Positions 1 through 7,854 of a stretch of DNA of 64,000 nt are shown here, piece by piece (within the stretch, counting starts at the first letter, position 1; each line of letters opens with the position of its first letter). The notes below the pieces were generated by a model, which saw only the letters and a list, made by a program, of their open reading frames with translations, was not told the origin of the DNA and did not search any database. The DNA comes from Chromohalobacter israelensis (GTDB lineage: Bacteria > Pseudomonadota > Gammaproteobacteria > Pseudomonadales > Halomonadaceae): assembly GCA_000761475.1 (NCBI GenBank), contig JQNW01000002.1, positions 186,001 to 250,000 on the forward strand, read 5' to 3'. The translations under genes were made by a program, and so were the position numbers.

Positions 1-52
1 GCATTGGCGGTCAAGCAAGGGCGGTCAAGAATCCCCGGCCACGATCCGGCGC

Positions 53-283
53 TCATGACGACTCGCCGCGCTCCAGGCCATCGATCAGGCGATCGAGATC
101 GGCCTCGTCCATGGCGGGCTCGCCCGCGATGCGATGAGACTCATCGGCCCAGGCGCCGAGATCGAGCAGGCGGCAACGCTTCGAGCAGAAGGGCCGATAG
201 GGGTTGTCGGTCGTCCAAGCGACCTTGGTACGGCACTGTGGGCAGGCGACCTCGAGGGGGCGGTCTTGCGGTGTATCCGTCAT
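53..283 (-). CDS. yacG: YacG, zinc-binding DNA gyrase inhibitor
   Basis: Small zinc protein of the YacG family, members of which bind GyrB and inhibit gyrase. The 76-residue product has the family Cys4 pattern C14-x2-C17 and C33-x3-C37, with the conserved stretch FCSKRCRLLDLGAWADE, and an acidic C-terminal tail ending near a DLDRLIDGLE helix. I start it at the ATG just after the coaE stop, one base downstream of coaE, because the longer frame adds an Arg-rich stretch that is only coaE sequence in another frame. It is the last gene of pilB-pilC-pilD-coaE-yacG, a very common proteobacterial order. The gyrase-inhibitor role is known for the E. coli protein and is inferred here. Confidence 0.93.
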   Translation of the reverse strand: MTDTPQDRPLEVACPQCRTKVAWTTDNPYRPFCSKRCRLLDLGAWADESHRIAGEPAMDEADLDRLIDGLERGESS

Positions 284-284
284 G

Positions 285-923
285 CTAGGGCGAATCCTCC
301 TGGTCCGGGGCATCCAAAGGTTGCCGGTAACGGGCATCGAGCCGGGCGACCTGCGCCTTGAGCGATGCCAGGTCACCATCATTTTCGATCACGTCGTCGG
401 CCCGTGCCAATCGCGCCTGGCGTGGCATCTGGGCGGCGAGGATAGCATGCGCCTGCGATTCGCTCACGGTGTCCCGGGCTCGCACGCGCGCGACCTGCAC
501 CTTTTCCGGCACATCGATGACCAGGCAGCGGTCGACCAGCGAGGCCTGGTCCGTCTCGAACAGCAACGGCGACACCAGCAGGCCGTAGGGGGCATCGCCG
601 TGGCGGATCGTGTCGAGCGTGTCGCATAGCCGTTGGCGAATGCGCGGGTGGGTGACGCTTTCCAGCCAGCGTCGCTCCTCATCATCGGCGAAGACGATGT
701 CACGCAGGACGCGGCGCTGCAAGTGGCCCCGGTCATCGACAAGCGAGGGGCCGTAGCGCGCGACGATCTCCGCGAGCGCCGGCTCGCCGGGGGCGACGAC
801 ATCGCGGGCGACGTGATCCGCGTCGACCCAGGGAATGCCGTGTTCGGCGAACATGGCGGCGACGGTGGACTTGCCCGAGGCGATGCCACCGGTCACCCCG
901 ATGATGCGTACGGGTGTGGTCAT
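285..923 (-). CDS. coaE: Dephospho-CoA kinase
   Basis: Cytosolic enzyme that phosphorylates the 3'-hydroxyl of dephospho-CoA, the last step of coenzyme A synthesis. The 212-residue length is normal for the family. A P-loop, GVTGGIASGKST, lies at residues 9-20, followed by the substrate-binding DADHVARDVV segment and the lid region around RRRVLRDIVF; a late QARLARADDVIENDG stretch is typical of CoaE C-termini. It begins 10 bases after the pilD stop and ends one base before yacG, so it is probably cotranscribed with the pilus genes, a widespread arrangement with no obvious functional logic. Confidence 0.97.
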   Translation of the reverse strand: MTTPVRIIGVTGGIASGKSTVAAMFAEHGIPWVDADHVARDVVAPGEPALAEIVARYGPSLVDDRGHLQRRVLRDIVFADDEERRWLESVTHPRIRQRLCDTLDTIRHGDAPYGLLVSPLLFETDQASLVDRCLVIDVPEKVQVARVRARDTVSESQAHAILAAQMPRQARLARADDVIENDGDLASLKAQVARLDARYRQPLDAPDQEDSP

Positions 924-933
924 GTCGAGTGCC

Positions 934-1776
934 TCATAGACCGGTCAAGGCGCGCAGCGGTGCGCCGAAGAGGACCGCCACCCAGCCGGCGAGGGCGAGG
1001 AAGGGGCCGAAGGGCAGCGGCATGCCGCGTAGCCGGGGGTGCGTGAGTTGCAATAGCCCGCCGATGACGGCTCCCAGGCCAGCGGAAAGGATCAGCAGAA
1101 TCGGCAGCATCGTCCAGCCGAACCAGGCCCCCAGCGCCGCCAGCAGCTTGAAGTCGCCGTACCCCATGCCCTCCTTGCCGGTGATCCACTTGAAGAGCCA
1201 GTAGAACCCCCAGAGCAGCAGATAGCCGGCGAGCGCGCCGATGACGGCGTTGCCCAGCCAATAGGGCTGAAAGACGAGCTGGTAGATAAGCCCCGCCCAG
1301 AGCAGGGGGAGCGTGATGATATCGGGCAGCAGCTGCGTGCGCAGGTCGATGACGGCGACCACCAGCAGCGTCAGGCACAGCCCGCCCCAGGCGAGGGCGG
1401 ACCAGGTCGCGCCATGCACCATCACCACGCTGAACAGCAACAGCCCAGCGGCCAGCTCGACCAGAGGATATTGTGCGCTGATCCGCCCCTGGCAATGCGC
1501 ACAGCGACCGCGTCGCTTGAGCCAGCCGATCAGGGGCAGGTTGTCGTGCCAGGCGATCGGCGCTCGGCAACGCGGACATTGCGAGCGTGGCGTGCACAGG
1601 TTGTAGGCCGGCACGTCCTCCGTCTCGAGGGCCAGCGATTCGCGCGCCTCCTGACGCCATTGCTGCATCAGCATGACCGGCAGGCGCACGATGACGACAT
1701 TGAGAAAGCTGCCCAGCAGCGTACCCACGACGAAAGCCATCACGGCCAGCCAGGGCAGAGGGATATCGGCCAACAA
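934..1776 (-). CDS. pilD: Type IV prepilin peptidase / N-methyltransferase PilD
   Basis: Inner-membrane aspartic protease that cleaves the leader of type IV prepilins and type II secretion pseudopilins, then N-methylates the new N-terminus. The cytoplasmic zinc loop is visible as C67-x2-C70 and C92-x2-C95 (QCPRCRAP...RCAHCQGR). Two catalytic aspartates sit in VIDLRTQLLPD and in GYGDFKLL. About eight hydrophobic segments follow the family plan. The start is a TTG preceded by GGAG at good spacing; no in-frame ATG fits better. It lies about 110 bases after pilC in the pilBCD-coaE-yacG cluster. Its obvious substrate in this window is PilA at 5238. Confidence 0.95.
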   Translation of the reverse strand: MLADIPLPWLAVMAFVVGTLLGSFLNVVIVRLPVMLMQQWRQEARESLALETEDVPAYNLCTPRSQCPRCRAPIAWHDNLPLIGWLKRRGRCAHCQGRISAQYPLVELAAGLLLFSVVMVHGATWSALAWGGLCLTLLVVAVIDLRTQLLPDIITLPLLWAGLIYQLVFQPYWLGNAVIGALAGYLLLWGFYWLFKWITGKEGMGYGDFKLLAALGAWFGWTMLPILLILSAGLGAVIGGLLQLTHPRLRGMPLPFGPFLALAGWVAVLFGAPLRALTGL

Positions 1777-1886
1777 CTTGCAACTCCTACGCTATGTCTG
1801 AAAATGTCTGCCTCCGGGATGGACAGGCAGAAGTGGTCGCGAACGGGCCGGCGCCGGCGCGGGCGAGCGCGACGCGTGCGGCCGGC

Positions 1887-3119
1887 TCAAATGGCCGAGC
1901 CCATTTCGAAAATCGGCAGATACATCGAGACGACGAGGCCGCCGACCAGTACGCCCAGCACCACGATGATGAAGGGTTCGAGCAGCGATGTCAGCGCGTC
2001 GACCTTGGTATCGACGTCTTCCTCGTAGAAATCCGCCACCTTGTTGAGCATGGCGTCCAGCGCACCGGATTCTTCGCCCACGCCGATCATCTGCACCGCC
2101 AGGTTGGGGAAGCGCCCGGTGGCACGCATGGCGAAGTTGAGCTGCTGGCCGCTGGCGACATGCTCGCGGACCTCGCCGATGGCGCGTTGGTAGACCCGAT
2201 TGCCGGTGGAGCCGGCTGCGGTGTTGAGCGATTCGACCAGTGGCACCCCGGCGCTGAAGGTCGTCGCCAGGGTGCGCGCAAAGCGCGCCACCGACGATTT
2301 GTCCAGAATGTCGCCGATGACCGGCAGGCGCAGCATGAGCGCATCGGCACGGTAGGCGAAGCCCGGCGAGCGACGGATGCCGAGGCGGACCAGCAGCAAG
2401 GCGGCGATGAAGGCGCCGAGCAGGTGCGGCCAGTACGCCTGGACCCACTGCGACAGCGCAATGGTCAACTGCGTGAAGGCGGGCAAATCGGCGCCGAAGC
2501 CGCGAAACAGGCTCTCGAACTGAGGCACGACCTTGACCAGCAGCAAGGCAGTGACCCCCATGCCCACCAGGACCACAGCGGCGGGGTAATAGAGGGCCTT
2601 GCGCACGCGCGCGCGCAGGGAGTCGATCTTTTCCTTGTAGCTCGCCACCCGCTCGAGCATGCGATCCAGCGACCCCGACTGCTCGCCGGCCTCGACCATG
2701 TTGACGAACATGCGATCGAAATGCTGAGGATGCTGGGCCAGCGCCTCGGAGAAGCTGGCCCCCGCCGAAACCTCGTTCATCAAGGTCTCGATGAGGTGAT
2801 GCATGGCGGGGCGCTTGAGACTCTCCGACACCACGCTGAAGGCTTGCAGCAGCGGGATGCCGGCACGGATCATCGTCGCCATCTGCCGTGCGAACAGGGT
2901 GATGTCCTGGGGGCGTATGCGGCCGATGCCGAAGGGACTGCGCACGCGCTGGATGCGCTTGACCAGAATGTTCTGGCGGCCGAGCTCCTGGCGCACCGTC
3001 ATTTCATCCGCCGCCACCAGCTCGCCCTGGATGGTCTCGCCACGGGAATTCTTGCCCTTCCATCGCCAGCGATGCAGGACGACGCGCCGTGGCGCCTTGC
3101 TACGTGTCGCTACCGCCAT
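1887..3119 (-). CDS. pilC: Type IV pilus inner-membrane platform protein PilC
   Basis: Polytopic inner-membrane protein of the GspF/PilC family; it forms the platform on which the PilB ATPase drives pilin assembly. At 410 residues it is full length. Two T2SSF repeats are visible: the first around residues 75-200 (FARQMATMIRAGIPLLQAF) and the second around 275-400 (FARTLATTFSAGVPLVESL), each ending in a hydrophobic membrane stretch. The N-terminal RWKGKNSRGETIQGEL segment is typical of PilC. The ATG is preceded by AGAGGGGA at proper spacing. It starts 32 bases after pilB and is surely in the same transcript. Confidence 0.96.
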   Translation of the reverse strand: MAVATRSKAPRRVVLHRWRWKGKNSRGETIQGELVAADEMTVRQELGRQNILVKRIQRVRSPFGIGRIRPQDITLFARQMATMIRAGIPLLQAFSVVSESLKRPAMHHLIETLMNEVSAGASFSEALAQHPQHFDRMFVNMVEAGEQSGSLDRMLERVASYKEKIDSLRARVRKALYYPAAVVLVGMGVTALLLVKVVPQFESLFRGFGADLPAFTQLTIALSQWVQAYWPHLLGAFIAALLLVRLGIRRSPGFAYRADALMLRLPVIGDILDKSSVARFARTLATTFSAGVPLVESLNTAAGSTGNRVYQRAIGEVREHVASGQQLNFAMRATGRFPNLAVQMIGVGEESGALDAMLNKVADFYEEDVDTKVDALTSLLEPFIIVVLGVLVGGLVVSMYLPIFEMGSAI

Positions 3120-3151
3120 GTCGTTCCCCTCTTGTCACTTGCCCTGATCTT

Positions 3152-4891
3152 TCATTCCAGCACTACGCGGTTGATTTCCTCGAGGCTGGTGATGCCGGCG
3201 AGCACCTTGCTCAGTCCGCTGCGTCTTAAATCGGGGTGGCCTTCTTGACGGGCCAGTTCCCCCAGTTCCAGAGAATTGCCGTCGGCCATGATCAACTTGC
3301 TCATGGCCTCGCTGACGGGCAGTACCTCGTAGATTCCCACACGCCCCTTGTACCCGTGGGTGCACTGGGCGCAGCCCACGGCGCGATAGCAGGTCGTCGA
3401 TTCGATGTCGGTGGGCGTGAAGCCGGCCTCGATGAAGAGCTCCCGGGGCAGCTCGACGGGCGTCTTGCAGTGGGGGCAGAGCTGTCGCACGAGCCGCTGA
3501 GCGACGATCAGGCTCACCGAGCTGGCGATGTTGTACGCCGCCACCCCCATGTTGCGCAGGCGCGTCAGCGTTTCCGCCGCCGAATTCGTATGCAGCGTCG
3601 AGAGCACCAGGTGCCCGGTTTGCGCGGCCTTGACGGCGATTTCGGCGGTCTCCAGGTCGCGCACCTCGCCGACCATGACCACGTCGGGGTCCTGGCGCAG
3701 AAAGGCGCGCAAGGCATTGGCGAAATCCAGCCCGATCTTCGGCTGGACGCTGACCTGGTTGATGCCGTCGAGCTTGAGTTCGACGGGATCCTCGGCGGTG
3801 GAAATGTTGCGCGCGTCGGTGTTGAGGATATTGAGCCCGGTGTACAAGGTCACGGTCTTGCCGCTGCCGGTGGGGCCGGTGGCGAGAATCATGCCCTGGG
3901 GTTGTGCCAGGGCGTGCTCGAACATCGCGCGCTGCGCCTCGCTGAACCCCAGAGCGTCGATTCCCAGCCGCGTGGCGCCGGCATCCAGCAGACGCAGCAC
4001 GATCTTCTCGCCATGGACCGTGGGCAAGGTACTGACGCGGAAATCGATGGTTCGCGATGCCGACAGGCGCAGCTTGATCGCACCGTCCTGAGGCAGGCGG
4101 CGCTCGGAGATGTCCAGGCGCGACATGACCTTGAGGCGTGCCGACAGGCGCGCACGCAGGTTGAACGGTGGACGTGCGACTTCGACCAGGATGCCATCGA
4201 TGCGAAAACGAATGCGAAAGGTCGACTCGTACGGCTCGAAGTGAATGTCCGAGGCGCCGCGACGGGCCGCATCGATCATCATCTTGTGCACGAAGCGCAC
4301 CACCGGCGCATCGTCGTCATCGGTACCGAGCCCATCCTCGAGAGGCTCGACGTCGTCGAGATCCAGCGTCTCGAGCGCTTCGCTGGCATCGCCAAGAGCC
4401 TCGAGCATGCCGTGCGTCTCGCGCTGGGCAAGGTGGCTGTCGATGGCGGGTTGCAACTGATCGGCGGCGACCAGGACCCCCTCGGCGGTAAGGCCGGTAC
4501 TGAACTGCAGTTCGTCCAGTTTCGCCAGGGTCGCGGGGTAGGGAACCGCCACGCTGATATGCCGCTCGCTGCGCGCCAGGGGCAGTACCCCCAGGCGGCG
4601 TATCATTGCATCGGGCAGGCCGTCGCCGATGGGGAGCCGGCCGAGGTCGACGGCCTCGAGATCGACGAACGGCAGGCCGTACTCCCAGGCCGCGGCCTGG
4701 GTCGCCGCGCGGGCGGGGACCCACTGGCGCTCGATGACGTACTCGAGCATCGACTGTTGGCTTTCGCGTACGGCCTCCAGGGCGCTGCGCGCCTGCTGTT
4801 CCTCGAGCAGCCCCTCCTGCACCAGGCGTGCGGCGAGCCCTTTCAGCGGTGATGCCTCCGTATCGGAGGTGGATGATGAAGACAATGGCAT
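3152..4891 (-). CDS. pilB: Type IV pilus assembly ATPase PilB
   Basis: Cytoplasmic hexameric ATPase that powers pilus extension. An N-terminal MshEN/T2SSE_N-type domain precedes the secretion ATPase core. Walker A ATGPTGSGKT lies near residue 335, the Walker B region is VMVGEVRDLETAEI, and a Cys4 zinc site near the C-terminus uses CPHC and a later C-x6-C-x2-C cluster. From the ATG chosen it is about 579 residues, a normal PilB length. An upstream in-frame GTG at 4936 would add 15 residues; neither start has a strong Shine-Dalgarno, so the start is uncertain. First gene of the pilBCD cluster and divergent from pilA. No retraction ATPase gene (pilT) is in the window. Confidence 0.95.
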   Translation of the reverse strand: MPLSSSSTSDTEASPLKGLAARLVQEGLLEEQQARSALEAVRESQQSMLEYVIERQWVPARAATQAAAWEYGLPFVDLEAVDLGRLPIGDGLPDAMIRRLGVLPLARSERHISVAVPYPATLAKLDELQFSTGLTAEGVLVAADQLQPAIDSHLAQRETHGMLEALGDASEALETLDLDDVEPLEDGLGTDDDDAPVVRFVHKMMIDAARRGASDIHFEPYESTFRIRFRIDGILVEVARPPFNLRARLSARLKVMSRLDISERRLPQDGAIKLRLSASRTIDFRVSTLPTVHGEKIVLRLLDAGATRLGIDALGFSEAQRAMFEHALAQPQGMILATGPTGSGKTVTLYTGLNILNTDARNISTAEDPVELKLDGINQVSVQPKIGLDFANALRAFLRQDPDVVMVGEVRDLETAEIAVKAAQTGHLVLSTLHTNSAAETLTRLRNMGVAAYNIASSVSLIVAQRLVRQLCPHCKTPVELPRELFIEAGFTPTDIESTTCYRAVGCAQCTHGYKGRVGIYEVLPVSEAMSKLIMADGNSLELGELARQEGHPDLRRSGLSKVLAGITSLEEINRVVLE

Positions 4892-5237
4892 AGGCGTTGC
4901 GACACCCAAGGCAGTGACCAAACGGGGCGGCGTCACCGCCCGCTACTCATCGCATCCTACCCCATGCATGAACGCTTGGTGACCCTTGGTATGAGATATC
5001 TCGTCAATTAGCGGTTACAGATGAGATCGGCGTGGCGTGGCGAACCTTTAGGTAGCGCCACCTTGCCAGCATGAGAAGTGTAATTTAACGTAACGGTCTG
5101 GACGGCCGCCTCGGCGCGCCACGTTATGCTGCCGGCGACTCGCTGGTGCGCGCGCGACGCGTTATCATCCACCCGCGCCGGGCTCGCCTAGTAAAGTGGA
5201 CAGCAGGGTATTCAACCAGGGGTTACAGGAGAAGTTC
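4892..5237. other. Divergent intergenic region between pilB and pilA
   Basis: About 345 bases without a convincing gene. It must carry the promoters for the divergent pilB and pilA units. A 10-base perfect palindrome, GAGATATCTC, lies at 4993-5002. I looked for a sigma-54 type GG-N10-GC element, which drives pilA in Pseudomonas, and found no acceptable match in either orientation. A strong ribosome binding site for pilA (AGGAGAAG) closes the region. Confidence 0.5.
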
Positions 5238-5684
5238 ATGGAACGTCAACAACGCGGTTTCACGCTAATCGAACTGATGATCGTCGTCGCGATCATCGGC
5301 ATTCTCGCCGCCATCGCGGTACCGCAATATCAGAACTACGTCGCCCGCTCGGAAGTCAGCGCCGCACTCGCGACCCTCAAATCACTGCAGACGCCGGCGG
5401 AGCTGGCCGTACAGGAGGGCGAGACGGATGTCGCGTTGTCCGATCTTGGTCTTTCGGATAGTGCAGTTCAGAACGGAGGTATCACTATAGGAAATGCTTT
5501 CACTACGGACACGCCCAGCCTTGTATTTACGTTTGATTCTAATGAGAACCTTGTAAGTGCATCAGGAAGTGGGGAGAGTAAGATAACATTGACTCGTAGC
5601 ACTGCTAGTGATGGTACTGGCGGTGGATGGATATGCTCTACTACGAATATCCGTACCGATATCGTGCCCGAAAGTTGCCAGTGA
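5238..5684 (+). CDS. pilA: Type IV major pilin PilA
   Basis: Structural subunit of the type IV pilus. A 7-residue leader MERQQRG is followed by the methylated Phe and the hydrophobic N-terminal helix [20 protein letters not shown], with the conserved Glu at mature position 5. The C-terminus has two cysteines 13 residues apart, the disulfide-bounded loop of Pseudomonas- and Neisseria-type pilins. The product is 148 residues. I use the ATG preceded by AGGAGAAG rather than an upstream in-frame ATG at 5196. Composition changes inside the gene: hand counting gives 64 percent GC over 5281-5400 but 46 percent over 5461-5640, suggesting that the surface-exposed half was exchanged by recombination. 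PilD is the expected processing enzyme. Confidence 0.96.
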   Translation: MERQQRGFTLIELMIVVAIIGILAAIAVPQYQNYVARSEVSAALATLKSLQTPAELAVQEGETDVALSDLGLSDSAVQNGGITIGNAFTTDTPSLVFTFDSNENLVSASGSGESKITLTRSTASDGTGGGWICSTTNIRTDIVPESCQ

Positions 5685-5695
5685 TGCTTCATGTA

Positions 5696-5717
5696 GGCCG
5701 GCAGTCGCCGGCCTTTT
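5696..5717 (+). terminator. Rho-independent terminator of pilA
   Basis: Perfect 7-base stem GGCCGGC / GCCGGCC with a 4-base loop, followed immediately by TTTT and more T-rich sequence, starting 11 bases after the pilA stop. Confidence 0.85.
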
Positions 5718-5719
5718 AG

Positions 5720-5815
5720 CTTTTCTCTTCCAGCTTCTCTCTTCCAAGTCTTCTCTGACGTCCTTCCTTCTTCCCTCTGTCCTCTTCTTTCTACCGACTT
5801 CCAGCTTCCCGCTTC
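5720..5815. repeat. Long polypyrimidine tract with imperfect CTTCCAGCTTC-like repeats
   Basis: About 95 bases that are almost entirely C and T on the plus strand (purine-rich on the minus strand), built of imperfect repeats of CTTCCAGCTTCTC, CTTCCAAGTCTTC and CTTCCAGCTTCCC type. It fills the space between the pilA terminator and the stop codon of the convergent gene that follows. No open frame or hairpin explains it. Confidence 0.75.
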
Positions 5816-6101
5816 AGTACAACGCCTTCCCTTCGTCGACGACTTCCTTCAGCACTTCCAGAAACAGCCGGTCGGCTTCCGAGTGCTCGCTGGGGTCTTC
5901 GGGGATGTGCACGCTGGTATTGTCCGAGATTTCATTGGCGATGGTGGCCCACATCTGGCGGCTGTCGCCTTCCTCGGTGTAGTGCTCGCGGGCGATGGCG
6001 AGGGACTGCTCGAGAATCGCCGGATCCTGCAACAGTTTCTTGATGAATTCGCGTAGCTCGTTGATGATCCGGACTTTCTGCATTTCGGACGCGGAACTCA
6101 T
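5814..6101 (-). CDS. Small acidic protein of unknown function
   Basis: I do not recognise this 95-residue protein. It is predicted to be mostly helical and soluble, with no signal peptide, cysteines or membrane segment; the sequence is acidic, especially in the C-terminal half around HIPEDPSEHSEADRLFLEVLKEVVDEG. A QKVRIINELREFIKKLLQDP helix near the N-terminus is amphipathic. The ATG at its start is preceded by GGAGAGAG; the longer frame has no ribosome site. It is convergent with pilA and divergent from trkH, so it is probably monocistronic. A plausible coding gene because of its start signal and clean composition, but no role can be inferred. Confidence 0.75.
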   Translation of the reverse strand: MSSASEMQKVRIINELREFIKKLLQDPAILEQSLAIAREHYTEEGDSRQMWATIANEISDNTSVHIPEDPSEHSEADRLFLEVLKEVVDEGKALY

Positions 6102-6368
6102 GGGGCTCTCTCCGTATGGCTCATGCGGGCTCGCGTGCCGTGCGTTCACGGTGTCGCGAGTCGGTCGCGGGACGATGTCGCGGACGATAGCACATCGTGG
6201 CGGAAGACGGCATCGGCCGTGCCGTCGGCTGAAAAGCGTGCGGGGAGGAGGATGCGCGTGGGTGGAGAAAGTGCCCGCCGCCCCTTATAGTGTCGCTCCG
6301 TTTGTCGTCTCGCACGGGCGCGAGGCATGGAGCGTGTAACACGCGACGAGAGGCCGAGGAGTAACGGG

Positions 6369-7850
6369 ATGGCGGCGATTCATCCGCGTATCATGCGCAG
6401 TCTGGCGGTGAGTGCGCCGGTGGTCAGGATCCTGGCGGTTCTGCTGTTTGTGCTGGCCATGCTCATGGTGGTGCCGTTGATCGTGCTGACTCTGGAAGGG
6501 GATCCCGATCGCATGGCGTTCCTGCTGTCGATCGCCATCGTCGCCGGGGCGGCATTGACCATGTTGCTGATCACGCGGGGCGTGGAGATCCTGCTGCGGC
6601 CCCGTCAGATGTTCATTCTGACCACCCTGAGCTGGGTGCTGGTGAGTGCCTGTGCCAGTTTGCCGCTGATACTGGGGGCGCCGCAGCTTTCCTTCACCGA
6701 TGCCGTCTTCGAGTCCATCTCGGCGATCACCACCACCGGTTCGACGGTGCTGGTGGGCATCGATGACCTCTCCGATGGCTTGAAGCTATGGCGTGGCCTC
6801 ATGCAGTGGCTGGGTGGCATCGGCATCATCGTGATGGCGATCGCCATCCTGCCGTTTCTCAAGGTAGGCGGCATGCGCCTGTTCCAGACCGAGTCGTCGG
6901 ACTGGTCGGACAAGGTGCTGCCGCGTGCCGGGGGCATTGCCAAGGCCAGCGGTGCGATCTACCTGGGGGGCACGCTGCTGGCGATGCTGACTTACTGGCT
7001 GGCGGGCATGACGCCACTGGATGCCGTGGTGCACGCCATGAGTTCCATGGCCACCGGCGGGTTCGCCAACTCCGATGCCTCGTTCGGCGTGTACCAGGAT
7101 CGTCCGCTGATCCTGTGGCTGGCCTCGTTCTTCATGCTGTGCGGCGCCTTGCCGTTCGTGCTGTTCATCCGTGCGTTACGCGATACGCCTCAGGTGCTGT
7201 GGCAGGACCAGCAGGTCCGTGGCCTGCTGGGTCTGCTGCTCGTGGTGATACTGGGGTTGACGCTGTATCGCGTCGTCGGGGGCGTGGCGTTTTTCGAGGC
7301 GCTGACCCAGGTCGCGTTCAACGTGATCTCGGTGGTCACCACCACGGGCTACGCTTCCGACGACTATACCCAGTGGGGACCGCTGATCGTCGCCGCGTTC
7401 TTTTACCTGACCTTCGTCGGTGGCTGCAGCGGCTCGACCAGCGGCGGCATGAAGATCTTTCGCTTTCAGATCGGCGCCATCATGCTGTTCACGCAGCTGC
7501 GCCACCTGGTGCATGCCCAGGGCGTGTTCGCGCAGCGCTATAACGGCAATCCGTTGAGTGACGAGGTCGTGCGCGGCGTCATTGCATTTTCGTTCTTCTT
7601 CTTTTTGACCATCGCGGGACTGGCGCTGGGGTTGGCGCTGCTGGGGCTGGATCTGGTCACGGCGCTGTCGGGGGCGGCCACTGCCGTGGCCAACGTCGGC
7701 CCAGGGCTGGGGCCGATCATCGGGCCGGCGGGGAACTTCGCGCCGTTGCCCGATGCGGCCAAGTGGCTGCTCAGTCTGGGCATGCTGATGGGACGTCTGG
7801 AGATCCTGACCGTGCTGGTGCTGTTGACGCCCACCTTCTGGCGGAAGTGA
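6369..7850 (+). CDS. trkH: TrkH-family potassium uptake transporter
   Basis: Inner-membrane potassium-translocating subunit of a Trk system: four membrane-pore-membrane repeats with selectivity filter segments around TTTGSTVL, SSMATGGFAN, VTTTGYASDD and VANVGPGLG, each with the expected central glycine. At 493 residues it is full length. The start ATG follows GAGGAGTAACGGG. No trkA lies beside it. In Halomonas elongata two such transporters exist: TrkH, encoded beside trkA, and TrkI, encoded apart; this lone gene would resemble TrkI in context, but sequence alone does not settle it. Potassium uptake is a first response to osmotic upshift, consistent with a halophile. Confidence 0.92.
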   Translation: MAAIHPRIMRSLAVSAPVVRILAVLLFVLAMLMVVPLIVLTLEGDPDRMAFLLSIAIVAGAALTMLLITRGVEILLRPRQMFILTTLSWVLVSACASLPLILGAPQLSFTDAVFESISAITTTGSTVLVGIDDLSDGLKLWRGLMQWLGGIGIIVMAIAILPFLKVGGMRLFQTESSDWSDKVLPRAGGIAKASGAIYLGGTLLAMLTYWLAGMTPLDAVVHAMSSMATGGFANSDASFGVYQDRPLILWLASFFMLCGALPFVLFIRALRDTPQVLWQDQQVRGLLGLLLVVILGLTLYRVVGGVAFFEALTQVAFNVISVVTTTGYASDDYTQWGPLIVAAFFYLTFVGGCSGSTSGGMKIFRFQIGAIMLFTQLRHLVHAQGVFAQRYNGNPLSDEVVRGVIAFSFFFFLTIAGLALGLALLGLDLVTALSGAATAVANVGPGLGPIIGPAGNFAPLPDAAKWLLSLGMLMGRLEILTVLVLLTPTFWRK

Positions 7851-7854
7851 CGCC

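Noticed and set aside
1-30. Short direct repeat GGCGGTCAAG at the left edge
   Set aside because: Only two imperfect copies within 30 bases at the window edge; nothing further can be said.
1794-3248. 484-codon frame on the plus strand opposite pilC
   Set aside because: Shadow of pilC, which has family motifs and a good ribosome site.
5040-5237. Sigma-54 promoter for pilA as in Pseudomonas
   Set aside because: No GG-N10-GC element at an acceptable match was found in either orientation; the nearest candidates have wrong spacing.
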